Source of the DNA: Nonlabens sp. Hel1_33_55
GTDB taxonomy: Bacteria > Bacteroidota > Bacteroidia > Flavobacteriales > Flavobacteriaceae
Reading direction: 5' to 3'
Length of the DNA: 64,000 bases
Assembly (NCBI RefSeq): GCF_900101765.1
Contig: NZ_LT627735.1
Location: 496,001-560,000, forward strand
The stretch's first letter is position 1; each line of letters opens with the position of its first letter. The notes beneath the pieces were generated by a model, which did no database searches, was not told where the DNA came from, and was given only the letters and a program-made list of their open reading frames with translations. Positions 35,854 through 44,521 of this stretch are shown in pieces. Made by a program: the position numbers and the translations under genes.

Positions 35854-37662
35854 CTAGAAAGGATACTTATTTTCTTCAGTTACTTTATCTGCGATCGTGT
35901 TTCTTAGTTCGATCACGTTAGGCAAATTGGCATACTTAGTAAATCGTTTCAAGCCCATTAGCATCATTCGTTGCTCATCACCTTCGGCAAATCCTGCGAT
36001 TCCTTCTTCAGCTTTTGCTTGAATAATCTTGGATGCTTTGTATAAGTATAACTTAGACATTGCGATTTGCTCTGTCTGAGAGTCTTCACCATAACGGCCA
36101 GCGTTCTTTTCAGTTCTTAGGATCGCACTTTCTGCCATATAGATCTCGATCAAGATATCAGATGCGGCAAGCAATAATTGCTGGTGCTTCTCTAATTCAG
36201 TTCCTAATTTTTGAACGGCGCTACCAGCAACCATCAAGAACACTTTCTTGAGTTTGGCAAGCATTTCTTTCTCTTCAGCAAAAAGCTGAGAGTAATCTGG
36301 CGTATCAAAAGATGGAATAGAGGTCAATTCCTGGCCTACTGCCATTGCTGGTTCTAGTAGATTCACATGACCCTTCATTGCCTTCTTCACAAGCATTCCG
36401 ACCGCTAGCATGCGGTTGATCTCGTTAGTACCTTCATATATACGGGAAATACGAGCATCTCTCCAGGCGGCTTCCATAGGAGCATCTGCACTAAAGCCCA
36501 TACCACCATAAATCTGGATACCTTCATCGGCACATTCCTGCATATCTTCAGAAACTGCTACTTTGAGGATAGAACATTCAATAGCAAACTCTTCAACACC
36601 TTTCAATTCTGATTGAGCAAATGTTTCTCCAGCTTCTTGTCTTGCGTGGATCCTATTTTCAATGTCTTTTGCTGCACGATAAGAAGCACTTTCACCTACA
36701 TAAGCGTTAGTTGCCATATCTGCAATTTTCTTGCGTATCGCACCAAACTTGGCAATAGGCGTATTGAACTGCTCACGGTCGTTAGCATATTGAGTAGCTA
36801 ATGAAATCACACGACGTTGTGCATCTAAACATGCTGCTGCCAACTTGATACGACCTACGTTCAACGCGTTCATAGCAATTTTGAAACCTTCACCTTGACC
36901 AGCCAACATATTTTCAACTGGTACTAACGTATCGTTGAAAAATACCTGACGAGTAGAAGAGGAGTGGATACCGAGCTTATGCTCTTCTTCACCCATAGAA
37001 ATCCCATTGCTAGAATCATTTTCTACAATAAATCCAGTGATGTTTTTATCATCGCCCATACGTGCGAAAACCACAAATACATTACAAAAACCAGCATTTG
37101 AGATCCACATTTTTTGACCGTTGATCTTGTAATGCTTACCATCTTCTGTAAGTTCTGCTTTTGTTTTTCCAGAGTTGGCGTCAGAACCTGCGCCTGGCTC
37201 TGTCAAACAGTAAGCTCCAAACCACTCACCAGTGGCAAGTTTAGGAACGTATTTTTTCTTCTGTTCTTCAGTTCCGTATAAAGTAATAGGCATGGTACCA
37301 ATTCCTGTATGTGCACCAAAAGCGGTAGCGATGGAACCAGTTGCTCCAGAGATGTAGTCACAAACCAACATTGTGGAAACAAATCCCATTCCTAGACCGT
37401 CGTATTCTTCTGGCACTGCGATACCTAAAAAGCCCATTTCTCCAGCCTTGCGCATTACTTCTTCAGTAAGTGCGTAATCTTTCTTTTCAAAACGTTCTTT
37501 GTGAGGTACAATCTCTTTGTCCACAAACTCGCGGACAGATTCCTTCATCATCTGTTGTTCATCCGTGAAATCTTCAGGAGTGAACACATCTTCTGCGGTT
37601 GTTTCTGTTACTATAAATTGACCACCGCGGATCATTTTCTTTTCTGCTGTTTCTGTTGACAT
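35854..37662 (-). CDS. Acyl-CoA dehydrogenase, long (VLCAD-like) type
   Basis: 602 residues. The catalytic domain has the FAD-site motif YCLTEPGAGSD near 150-160 and WISNAGFCNVFVV near 185-197, and the catalytic glutamate in RIYEGTNEINR near 420. An extra helical domain of about 170 residues follows, as in very-long-chain acyl-CoA dehydrogenases. It oxidises acyl-CoA to trans-2-enoyl-CoA with FAD. It is the last gene of the marR-fadB-thiolase run, separated from the thiolase by the four-helix-bundle cassette. Confidence 0.92.
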   Translation of the reverse strand: MSTETAEKKMIRGGQFIVTETTAEDVFTPEDFTDEQQMMKESVREFVDKEIVPHKERFEKKDYALTEEVMRKAGEMGFLGIAVPEEYDGLGMGFVSTMLVCDYISGATGSIATAFGAHTGIGTMPITLYGTEEQKKKYVPKLATGEWFGAYCLTEPGAGSDANSGKTKAELTEDGKHYKINGQKMWISNAGFCNVFVVFARMGDDKNITGFIVENDSSNGISMGEEEHKLGIHSSSTRQVFFNDTLVPVENMLAGQGEGFKIAMNALNVGRIKLAAACLDAQRRVISLATQYANDREQFNTPIAKFGAIRKKIADMATNAYVGESASYRAAKDIENRIHARQEAGETFAQSELKGVEEFAIECSILKVAVSEDMQECADEGIQIYGGMGFSADAPMEAAWRDARISRIYEGTNEINRMLAVGMLVKKAMKGHVNLLEPAMAVGQELTSIPSFDTPDYSQLFAEEKEMLAKLKKVFLMVAGSAVQKLGTELEKHQQLLLAASDILIEIYMAESAILRTEKNAGRYGEDSQTEQIAMSKLYLYKASKIIQAKAEEGIAGFAEGDEQRMMLMGLKRFTKYANLPNVIELRNTIADKVTEENKYPF

Positions 37663-37667
37663 AATAG

Positions 37668-37712
37668 TATTTAGTATTTAGTACGCAAGCCTAGCTTGCT
37701 TTTAGTAATTAG
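37668..37712. repeat. Left arm of the inverted repeat around the four-helix-bundle gene
   Basis: The core GCTTTTAGTAATTAG at 37698-37712 is the exact complement of the right arm at 38181-38195. It covers the stop codon of the enclosed gene. Outward it continues with tandem TAGTATT units (37668-37683), matched imperfectly on the other side. Confidence 0.75.
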
Positions 37713-38067
37713 TATTTTTACTCAGTGACTTTTGTAGTGAAATATTCATTTTGCTAATCTCGACACATTGATCAACTATTTTTTCTGATATTTCTTTATC
37801 AATTAATTTTAATCTCTCAGATAAAAATGTTTGAGTTATCAATTCTGAGGTACTTCCAGAAGCGATCCCTAAGAAATAATTAAACTGCTGATTACTATTT
37901 CTTCCTGACCCTTCTGCGATATTTGATGGAATTGAAACAGCGCTTCTTCGCATTTGTGAAGTCAAACCGTATTTTTCTTCGTTCGGAAATTGCTCGGTAG
38001 CTTTATAAATTTCAGCTACAAGATCCATCGCTTTTTGCCAAATATTCAATTTCTCAAATTGATGCAT
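37702..38067 (-). CDS. Four-helix-bundle protein (23S rRNA intervening-sequence protein family)
   Basis: 121 residues, all helical. The signature of this family is clear: FEKLNIWQKAMDLVAEIY near residues 4-21, then GLTSQMRRSAVSIPSNIAEG near 34-53. Proteins of this kind are encoded within 23S intervening sequences of some bacteria and relate structurally to the bAvd accessory protein of diversity-generating retroelements; their function is unresolved. Here no reverse transcriptase or variable repeat is nearby. The gene's last codons lie inside the left arm of the flanking inverted repeat. Confidence 0.88.
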   Translation of the reverse strand: MHQFEKLNIWQKAMDLVAEIYKATEQFPNEEKYGLTSQMRRSAVSIPSNIAEGSGRNSNQQFNYFLGIASGSTSELITQTFLSERLKLIDKEISEKIVDQCVEISKMNISLQKSLSKNTNY

Positions 38068-38092
38068 TATATATCCTTAAATTTCAATCCTA

Positions 38093-38114
38093 TTACGCTT
38101 TCGCGAAAGCGTAA
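38093..38114. repeat. Iterated palindrome copy 12 (22 bp perfect, longest)
   Basis: The core is extended by TTA/TAA on both sides, the longest perfect copy in the window. It lies 25 nt upstream of the four-helix-bundle gene, inside the cassette. Confidence 0.95.
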
Positions 38115-38180
38115 AAACCAATCTTCTTTGAACGCTATTAGTCTTTCTTTATACCACTAAAATACCTTCAACTCTAACGT

Positions 38181-38195
38181 CTAATTACTAAAAGC
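38181..38195. repeat. Right arm of the cassette inverted repeat
   Basis: CTAATTACTAAAAGC, exact complement of 37698-37712. The match extends outward with gaps (GAAGC, then a CTAAATACT segment up to about 38212), ending next to the thiolase stop codon. Confidence 0.75.
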
Positions 38196-38217
38196 GAAGC
38201 GGTCTAAATACTGACGA

Positions 38218-39411
38218 CTAATTTAAAAACTCAAATATTCCAGCGGCTCCTTGTCCAGTTCCCACACACATGGTAACCATACAGTGTTTGCCTTGATTGC
38301 CACGCTTGCGCATTTCATCAAAAATCTGAACCGATAATTTTGCACCAGTACATCCTAGTGGATGACCCAATGCGATCGCACCACCGTTGACATTCACGAT
38401 GTCCTTATTAAGATCTAACTCGCGAACTACAGCTACAGATTGACTTGCAAACGCCTCGTTCAATTCGATCAAGGCCATGTCTTCTTTTTTAAGTCCGGCT
38501 TGTTTCAATGCTTTAGGAATCGCAATGATAGGAGCAATTCCCATCACGCGTGGTTCAACGGCTGCAACGGCAAAGCTTACCATTTTTGCAATAGGTTTGA
38601 TGCCCAATTCGTTCACCATATCCTCGCTCATCACTAAAGTGAATGCTGCACCATCACTAGTTTGTGAAGAGTTACCAGCAGTAACACTACCACCAGCAGC
38701 GAATACTGGACGTAATTTTGATAAAGCTTCTACATTAGTTCCTTTACGCGGACCTTCATCTTTAGTCACCGTGTAAGTTCTAGTTTGTTTTTTACCATTC
38801 TCATCAAGGTAAACTTCCTCAACATCGATAGGTACGATTTGATCTTGAAAACGATTCTCTTCTTGAGCTTTTAAGGCTTTCATTTGAGATTCGTAGGCAA
38901 ACTGATCTTGTTCTTCACGAGAGACGTTGTATTCATTCGCCACCTCTTCAGCGGTCAATCCCATTCCCCAATAATAATCTTCGTGACCTTGTTTGGCCAG
39001 CTTGTAATCTGGAGTTGGTTTGTAACCACCCATTGGGACATAGCTCATACTTTCTACACCACCAGCCACGATACATTCTGCCATTCCTGACTGTATACGT
39101 GCTACTGCTGCGCCTATCGCATCTAATCCTGAAGCACACCATCTATTGATAGTGGTTCCAGGAACGTCCACACGATCCAACGCTAAAAGTGAGATCTGGC
39201 GTGCCATGTTCAATCCCTGTTCTGCCTCAGGCATCGCGTTACCAATGATCATATCATCAATGCGGCCTTTGTCAAAATCAGGAAGATCCTTCAACATTCC
39301 TTGAATGGTTTCGGCAGCAAGTTCGTCAGGTCTTTTGAACCTAAAAACGCCTCTGCCAGATTTTCCTACCGCTGTTCTTTTTGCGGCTACTATATATGCT
39401 GTTTTGTTCAT
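38218..39411 (-). CDS. Acetyl-CoA C-acyltransferase (3-ketoacyl-CoA thiolase)
   Basis: 397 residues with the complete thiolase triad: Cys92 (NRWCASGLDAIG), His350 (GGAIALGHPLGCTGA) and Cys382 (MCVGTGQGAAG). It cleaves 3-ketoacyl-CoA to acetyl-CoA and a shortened acyl-CoA. It starts 4 nt after the fadB-like gene, so it is firmly in the same operon. The name fadA would be reasonable by role but is not asserted. Confidence 0.93.
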   Translation of the reverse strand: MNKTAYIVAAKRTAVGKSGRGVFRFKRPDELAAETIQGMLKDLPDFDKGRIDDMIIGNAMPEAEQGLNMARQISLLALDRVDVPGTTINRWCASGLDAIGAAVARIQSGMAECIVAGGVESMSYVPMGGYKPTPDYKLAKQGHEDYYWGMGLTAEEVANEYNVSREEQDQFAYESQMKALKAQEENRFQDQIVPIDVEEVYLDENGKKQTRTYTVTKDEGPRKGTNVEALSKLRPVFAAGGSVTAGNSSQTSDGAAFTLVMSEDMVNELGIKPIAKMVSFAVAAVEPRVMGIAPIIAIPKALKQAGLKKEDMALIELNEAFASQSVAVVRELDLNKDIVNVNGGAIALGHPLGCTGAKLSVQIFDEMRKRGNQGKHCMVTMCVGTGQGAAGIFEFLN

Positions 39412-39415
39412 TGTC

Positions 39416-41824
39416 TTAGTTTCTAAGTGGTTTACCTTTTTGCAACATGTGCTGCAAGCGTTCCAACGTTTTACGTTCTCCCGTTAAACTCAAGAAAGCT
39501 TCTCTCTCAAGATCTAGAAGATATTGTTCTGATACTTCTTGTGCTTGACTCAAATTGCCACCAGCCATAACGTAGGCTAGCTTGTTGGCAATTTTCTTAT
39601 CATGGTCGCTGATGTATTTACCAGCTTCCATTGCGTCAGTTCCAACGAGGAACATACCTAAAGCCTGTTGACCAAGAACTTTAATGCTTTTGTTAGGTGG
39701 CGGTTGGGTGTAACCCATATCTGCCAGCATTCTAGCTTCTGCTTTGGCAGCTGCAATCTGGTGAGACGCGTTTACCACAACTTTGTCTTTTCCTTTCTCT
39801 AATATTCCCAAATCAAAAGCTTCATAAGCACTTGTTGCAACTTTAGCCTGTCCAATGGTTAAGAAGTATTCTCTTAATCGGTTGAGTTCTACATCACCCT
39901 GACCAAATCCTTTCGCTGCTCTCAGCGTCATTTCTTTAGATCCACCACCGCCAGGAATTACTCCAACGCCAAACTCAACCAAACCGATATAGGTTTCTGC
40001 ATGAGCTACCACGGCATCTGCATGCATAGACATCTCACAACCACCACCCAGCGTCATTTGATGTGGTGCTACAACAGTAGGAATACTGCTATAACGCATG
40101 CGCATCATAGTGTCTTGGAATTGTTTGATTGCCATGTTAAGCTCATCATATTCCTGCTCGACGGCCATCATGAAAATCATTCCAATGTTGGCACCTACTG
40201 AGAAGTTGGTGCCAGAATTGGCAACTACCAATCCGTCATAATTCGTTTCTGCAAGGTCAATCGCTTTATTAATACCGGCAAGTACATCACCACCTATAGA
40301 ATTCATTTTACTACGGAACTCACAATTGATGATACCATCACCTAGATCTTGAATGGAAACACCAGAATTGCTCCAGATTTCTTTGGATTCTCTTATGTTA
40401 TCAAGGATAATAATACTGTCCTGTCCAGGTTTCTTAACGTAGTCTTTATCTGGGATAGAGTAGTAATATGTCGCTCCGTCTTTTACTTTGTAAAAAGACT
40501 CAAAACCTTTCTCGAGCATTTCGGTTACCCATGAAGCTGGCTCTTTTCCCTGTTCTTTCATCAGGTCAATCCCTTTCTGAACACCAACAGCATCCCATAT
40601 TTCAAAAGGGCCATTCTCCCAACCGAATCCTGCGCTCATTGCATCATCGATGCGATATAATTCATCAGAAATTCCTGGGATTCTGTGTTGTACGTATGCA
40701 AATAGGGAACCAAAACTCTTACGGTAAAATTCGCCAGCTTTATCTTTTCCTTTTATTAAAACAGGAAAACGATCTGGTACATTATCAATACTTTTAGTTT
40801 GTTCTAGAGTAGCAAATTTTGCTCGATCCTCTAGTTCATACTCCATCGTTTCAAGGTTCAATCCTTGAATCTCACTTTTGCCATCTTTCCCTTTTACTTT
40901 TTTGTAAAATCCTTGACCAGATTTACTACCTAGCCATTTGTTTTGCATCATCGTGTCGATGAATTCTGGAAGTTTGAACATATCTCTATGTTCATCTTCT
41001 GGAGCATTTTCATAAACACCATTGGCAACATGTACCAATGTATCCAATCCAACAACATCGACAGTTCTAAATGTAGCCGACTTAGGTCGTCCTATTACTG
41101 GACCTGTCAATTTATCGACTTCAGAAACAGTTAGTCCCATTTCTTTAACTGTATGGAATAAACTCTGTATAGAGAAAATACCAACACGGTTACCAATAAA
41201 TGCCGGAGTATCCTTTGCAAGTACAGAAGTTTTGCCCAAGAATTTCTCACCATAGTGCATTAAGAAGTCGGTCACTTCAGGATCACAATCTGGTCCTGGA
41301 ACAACTTCAAATAATTTCAAATATCTAGGTGGATTGAAGAAGTGTGTTACCGCAAAATGCTTACGGAAATCTTCACTGCGCCCTTCATTCATAAATTTGA
41401 TAGGAATTCCAGACGTATTTGAGGTAATCAGAGTTCCTTTTTTACGGTGCTCTTCAATCTTTTCAAATACTGATTTCTTGATATCTAGTCGTTCTACAAC
41501 TACCTCAATGATCCAGTCTGTATCTTTTATTTTTTTAAGGTCATCTTCTAGATTTCCAGTAGAAATGCGATTTGCAAACTCCTTAACATACAAAGGTGCA
41601 GGGTTACTTTTAATCGCACTGGCAAGATTTTCATTTACCATGCGATTGCGCACCTGCTTATCTTCTAGCGTTAATCCTTGAGCCTTTTCCTTATCTGTCA
41701 GTTCTCTAGGAACAATATCCAGCAATAATACCTCGCAACCTATGTTAGCAAAATGGCAAGCGATACCGCTTCCCATAATTCCTGAACCTATAACGGTCAC
41801 ATGTTTAATTCTGCGTTTTCCCAT
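39416..41824 (-). CDS. Bifunctional 3-hydroxyacyl-CoA dehydrogenase / enoyl-CoA hydratase
   Basis: 802 residues. The NAD-binding Rossmann motif VIGSGIMGSGIACHFA lies at 11-26, followed by the dehydrogenase C-terminal domains (FIGNRVGIF near 208-216). The crotonase fold starts near 490, with GTNFSVGANIGM and GGGCEMSMHADAV, and glutamate-containing GLVEFGVGVIPGGGG. The domain order is dehydrogenase first and hydratase second, the reverse of E. coli FadB but common in Bacteroidota. It performs hydration and oxidation steps of fatty-acid beta-oxidation. It starts 2 nt after the marR gene's stop. Confidence 0.93.
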   Translation of the reverse strand: MGKRRIKHVTVIGSGIMGSGIACHFANIGCEVLLLDIVPRELTDKEKAQGLTLEDKQVRNRMVNENLASAIKSNPAPLYVKEFANRISTGNLEDDLKKIKDTDWIIEVVVERLDIKKSVFEKIEEHRKKGTLITSNTSGIPIKFMNEGRSEDFRKHFAVTHFFNPPRYLKLFEVVPGPDCDPEVTDFLMHYGEKFLGKTSVLAKDTPAFIGNRVGIFSIQSLFHTVKEMGLTVSEVDKLTGPVIGRPKSATFRTVDVVGLDTLVHVANGVYENAPEDEHRDMFKLPEFIDTMMQNKWLGSKSGQGFYKKVKGKDGKSEIQGLNLETMEYELEDRAKFATLEQTKSIDNVPDRFPVLIKGKDKAGEFYRKSFGSLFAYVQHRIPGISDELYRIDDAMSAGFGWENGPFEIWDAVGVQKGIDLMKEQGKEPASWVTEMLEKGFESFYKVKDGATYYYSIPDKDYVKKPGQDSIIILDNIRESKEIWSNSGVSIQDLGDGIINCEFRSKMNSIGGDVLAGINKAIDLAETNYDGLVVANSGTNFSVGANIGMIFMMAVEQEYDELNMAIKQFQDTMMRMRYSSIPTVVAPHQMTLGGGCEMSMHADAVVAHAETYIGLVEFGVGVIPGGGGSKEMTLRAAKGFGQGDVELNRLREYFLTIGQAKVATSAYEAFDLGILEKGKDKVVVNASHQIAAAKAEARMLADMGYTQPPPNKSIKVLGQQALGMFLVGTDAMEAGKYISDHDKKIANKLAYVMAGGNLSQAQEVSEQYLLDLEREAFLSLTGERKTLERLQHMLQKGKPLRN

Positions 41825-41826
41825 TT

Positions 41827-42285
41827 TTATTTTTTAACTAATGCTTGTTCTTGATTGTATACTTTCTTTGAATTAACCAGCTCATTAATGTGCTGGGCAA
41901 CCTCTAGAAAGGTACTTAATTTTTCTTCTGAAATTTCTGCTTTGACTACGTTATCAAAGGTTTTAACGACGTTTTTTGAAAAGTCACGCATCTCCTTGCC
42001 AAAATCAGTTAGATGTATCAAAACACTACGTCCATCTTCTGGATTGCGAGATCTTTTGATCAATCCCTTTTCTTCCATTGACTTAAGTGTTCTAGAAAGT
42101 GATGTGGCTTCCATACCCATTTTTGGTCCCAGTGCCGTGCTCGGTGTTCCCGTATCTGGATCGATGCTAATAAGCGCAAAACCAGTTGCCATCGTACTAT
42201 TCTTCACGCTGGCCTGTTCGTTATACATTTTGGCCACAGACATCCATGTGGATCGCAACACGTAATCTATCGTTTTGTTTTTCAT
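41827..42285 (-). CDS. MarR-family regulator of the beta-oxidation operon
   Basis: 152 residues, a typical winged helix with KMGMEATSLSRTLKSMEEKGLIKRSRNPEDGRSVLIHLTDFG near 74-115. As the first gene of the operon, 2 nt from the fadB-like gene, it very likely represses the operon and responds to an acyl-CoA or similar ligand. A perfect 18-bp palindrome 28 nt upstream of its start is the likely operator. Confidence 0.9.
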   Translation of the reverse strand: MKNKTIDYVLRSTWMSVAKMYNEQASVKNSTMATGFALISIDPDTGTPSTALGPKMGMEATSLSRTLKSMEEKGLIKRSRNPEDGRSVLIHLTDFGKEMRDFSKNVVKTFDNVVKAEISEEKLSTFLEVAQHINELVNSKKVYNQEQALVKK

Positions 42286-42312
42286 ATTCCTGCTACCAAA
42301 AATAACATAAAA

Positions 42313-42330
42313 TACTATGCATGCATAGTA
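42313..42330. promoter_or_regulatory. Candidate MarR operator of the beta-oxidation operon
   Basis: TACTATGCATGCATAGTA, a perfect 18-bp palindrome 28-45 nt upstream of the marR start. MarR dimers bind palindromes of this size, commonly over their own promoter. A TTG about 20 nt further upstream (42351-42353) could be the -33 element, placing the palindrome over the -7 region. Confidence 0.6.
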
Positions 42331-42406
42331 AATGTGTTAAAATTTGTAGTCAATTATTGGAAGAATGGCAAATGATGTAACATGGAAATGAGAATGTGAT
42401 GGTTTA

Positions 42407-42422
42407 CGCTTTCGCGAAAGCG
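42407..42422. repeat. Iterated palindrome copy 13 (16 bp perfect)
   Basis: Intergenic, 17 nt beyond the stop of the 684-aa T9SS protein gene. Confidence 0.95.
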
Positions 42423-42439
42423 AACTCATCCTAATCATC

Positions 42440-44494
42440 TTAATAGGTTAGGTAGATGTAGCCAGCAGAATCTTTCACCTCTGGATCATTGAGTTGAACC
42501 ACATAATAATAGGTGCCAGCCGGCAACAATTCGCCATCGGTCCCTGCAACGTTGGAAGTTCCATCCCAGTTAGGATTATCGGGACCGCCATTCCAAACCG
42601 CACGACCGTACCTGTTGAATATGGAAATCTCAAAATTTTCATAGATGCCAATCAAGCCTGCGATTTGCAGTGAATCGTTAGACCCGTCGCCATTAGGAGT
42701 TAAGGTGTTGAATATTTCTACGGGACAATTTTCAATGATCAGACGGAGTTCTCTTATTTGAAAACAGTTTTCGTTTTGCACTTTCACATACAAAACGGTC
42801 GACTCTTCATCGCTCAAATAAGGCACGGTGACATTGATTGGTTCCTCATTGTTCAAAGCATCTTCTTGATTCTCGTGAATGGATACTGTTTGCTCTGGAA
42901 TATTACTAATCGTCTCTGGAATAGCGCTTAAATTAAAAAAAGTCGCACCAGTTCCTAGATCGCATTCGGTAATCTGTAAATCGGTTTCATTGATTGCAAC
43001 CTGCGGATAGATGATTACAGTTTCACTCAACGTTATAGTTTGGAAAAGAGTGGTAATTGTCGCACTAACCTCATAAGTTCCAACGCCAGAAAAAACGACC
43101 GATCCTTCTCTAGCTGTTGAAGTGTTTTCAGTTCCCAATTGTGGATCACCAAAATTCCAAACTACTTCATAATCATCAGTATTGGTTTCTAACGAATAAG
43201 TGATAGCATCACCATCACAGCCATTTTCCATTCTAATGGTAAACTCCTGGAAGAAGCTTTGCACAAAAATTGGTAGGCCATAAACACTTATCGTTCCTGG
43301 TTGTAGCGATTGCTGGTTGAAACCGTAACTGACTGGTACAGATCCATTGTTAGGATTTGATAAAACACTTAAGGCATTCTGATTGATTCTAGCGTGGTAA
43401 ATATTGCCATCGATACCTATTTGCAAAGCTCCTCTAAACAACTGATTCCGATCCTGATGTATGGTGCGCTTTGAAGCAGCAATATCTGTGGCGTTGAGAT
43501 CAAACTGAGCAATCTCACCGCCTATAAAATTAAATATCGAATTAACTGATGGTTCTAAATAGTCAATTTCTGCATACAGATAATTTCCATCTGGTGAGAA
43601 CTCAATGCCATAATAAGAGCCATTGTCTTCTCTACTTAGTAACGGAATTGGGTTGCTCACAATACCTGTATTGTTATCAAAATCGTAGAGATAAAGTTCA
43701 CCACCTTGAGCATAAGCCAGACTGCGTGCCTCAACGATGCCAGTAATGCCATCAAAATCTGCCGTTGTATTGTTAGAAAAATGAGCTGCTGCAAGTTTGG
43801 TACCGCTGCTATTCACCTTAATGTAGCCACGCATGGCTGCCACGTCCACATTAGTTATAAAAAAATCAACCAGCTCAATGAATGGGTCAACCTGAGAGAT
43901 GACGGGTTCCATATTCAGTCCTGATGCAGTTAATTCATAGCTATAAAAGCGGTCTTCAAACTGGGTGATGATCCAGTAACCGGTATTGGTAGCATTTTCA
44001 ATGGCAGTCAATTTTTCTGACGTGCGCTCCAGAACGAGCGTGTTTTTAGAATCTTGAAGTATGCCACCATTGCCATTATCTAGCGTCATATCAACAATCG
44101 AGTAGTGCATACCTTCGGCAAGGCGATATACCAGATCATCTGTGTCTACTGTAAAAATGTAGAAAAGGTTGGTAGAATCTGGAAAAGGAACTGCAACGGC
44201 GCTGCTTGTGCTGGAAGAGTTTCCTTTTAGACCGGTACCGTTAACCATGATTTCATGGTTGCGATTGTAAACTGTTGAGCCGTCGGTATAGAAGAGTAGG
44301 TTACCGTCCTCGTCAGATAAAGTTGCGCAGCCTTCACCGGTTTGCATCTGGCTTATGGCTGTTGATTCGACGTTTCCAGACCTAAAGTCTACTCCTGCAT
44401 TTTCTCCAAAAAACCATTGAGATGATTCTAATTGCGCTTTCGCGAAAGCGAAACACATCAACATCATTCCAATAGCGAGGATCTGTTTAGTCAT
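42440..44494 (-). CDS. T9SS type B secreted protein (684 aa) with PKD-like domain
   Basis: Signal peptide residues 1-20 (ending FAFAKA, then Q). The first 400 residues resemble a propeller-like region (for example FSPDGNYLYAEIDY), a PKD-like domain lies near 420-500 (VVWNFGDPQLG), and a gliding-motility-type C-terminal sorting domain follows (TPNGDGSNDS to the end at TGYIYLTY-like strands). This type B domain directs export by the type IX system and surface attachment. It is paralogous to the adjacent 1095-aa protein in its N-terminal half. A palindrome encodes the end of the signal peptide. Confidence 0.88.
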   Translation of the reverse strand: MTKQILAIGMMLMCFAFAKAQLESSQWFFGENAGVDFRSGNVESTAISQMQTGEGCATLSDEDGNLLFYTDGSTVYNRNHEIMVNGTGLKGNSSSTSSAVAVPFPDSTNLFYIFTVDTDDLVYRLAEGMHYSIVDMTLDNGNGGILQDSKNTLVLERTSEKLTAIENATNTGYWIITQFEDRFYSYELTASGLNMEPVISQVDPFIELVDFFITNVDVAAMRGYIKVNSSGTKLAAAHFSNNTTADFDGITGIVEARSLAYAQGGELYLYDFDNNTGIVSNPIPLLSREDNGSYYGIEFSPDGNYLYAEIDYLEPSVNSIFNFIGGEIAQFDLNATDIAASKRTIHQDRNQLFRGALQIGIDGNIYHARINQNALSVLSNPNNGSVPVSYGFNQQSLQPGTISVYGLPIFVQSFFQEFTIRMENGCDGDAITYSLETNTDDYEVVWNFGDPQLGTENTSTAREGSVVFSGVGTYEVSATITTLFQTITLSETVIIYPQVAINETDLQITECDLGTGATFFNLSAIPETISNIPEQTVSIHENQEDALNNEEPINVTVPYLSDEESTVLYVKVQNENCFQIRELRLIIENCPVEIFNTLTPNGDGSNDSLQIAGLIGIYENFEISIFNRYGRAVWNGGPDNPNWDGTSNVAGTDGELLPAGTYYYVVQLNDPEVKDSAGYIYLTY
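44435..44450. repeat. Iterated palindrome copy 14 (16 bp perfect)
   Basis: Read as A-F-A-K-A (residues 16-20), i.e. the c-region and cleavage site of the T9SS protein's signal peptide. Confidence 0.95.
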
Positions 44495-44521
44495 GTAATA
44501 GCGAGGCCTACAAAAGCTATC

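Larger units (their letters stand above)
37698..38195. mobile_element. Putative intervening-sequence-like cassette (inverted repeats plus four-helix-bundle gene)
   Basis: About 500 bp bounded by 15-bp perfect inverted repeats with imperfect extensions. It contains one gene of the 23S rRNA intervening-sequence protein family and one palindrome copy. It lies between two genes of a beta-oxidation operon, not in rRNA. Mobility is inferred from architecture and position only. Confidence 0.5.

Noticed and set aside
37702..38067. Diversity-generating retroelement accessory protein (Avd)
   Set aside because: The fold family is related, but no reverse transcriptase, template or variable repeat is in the window.
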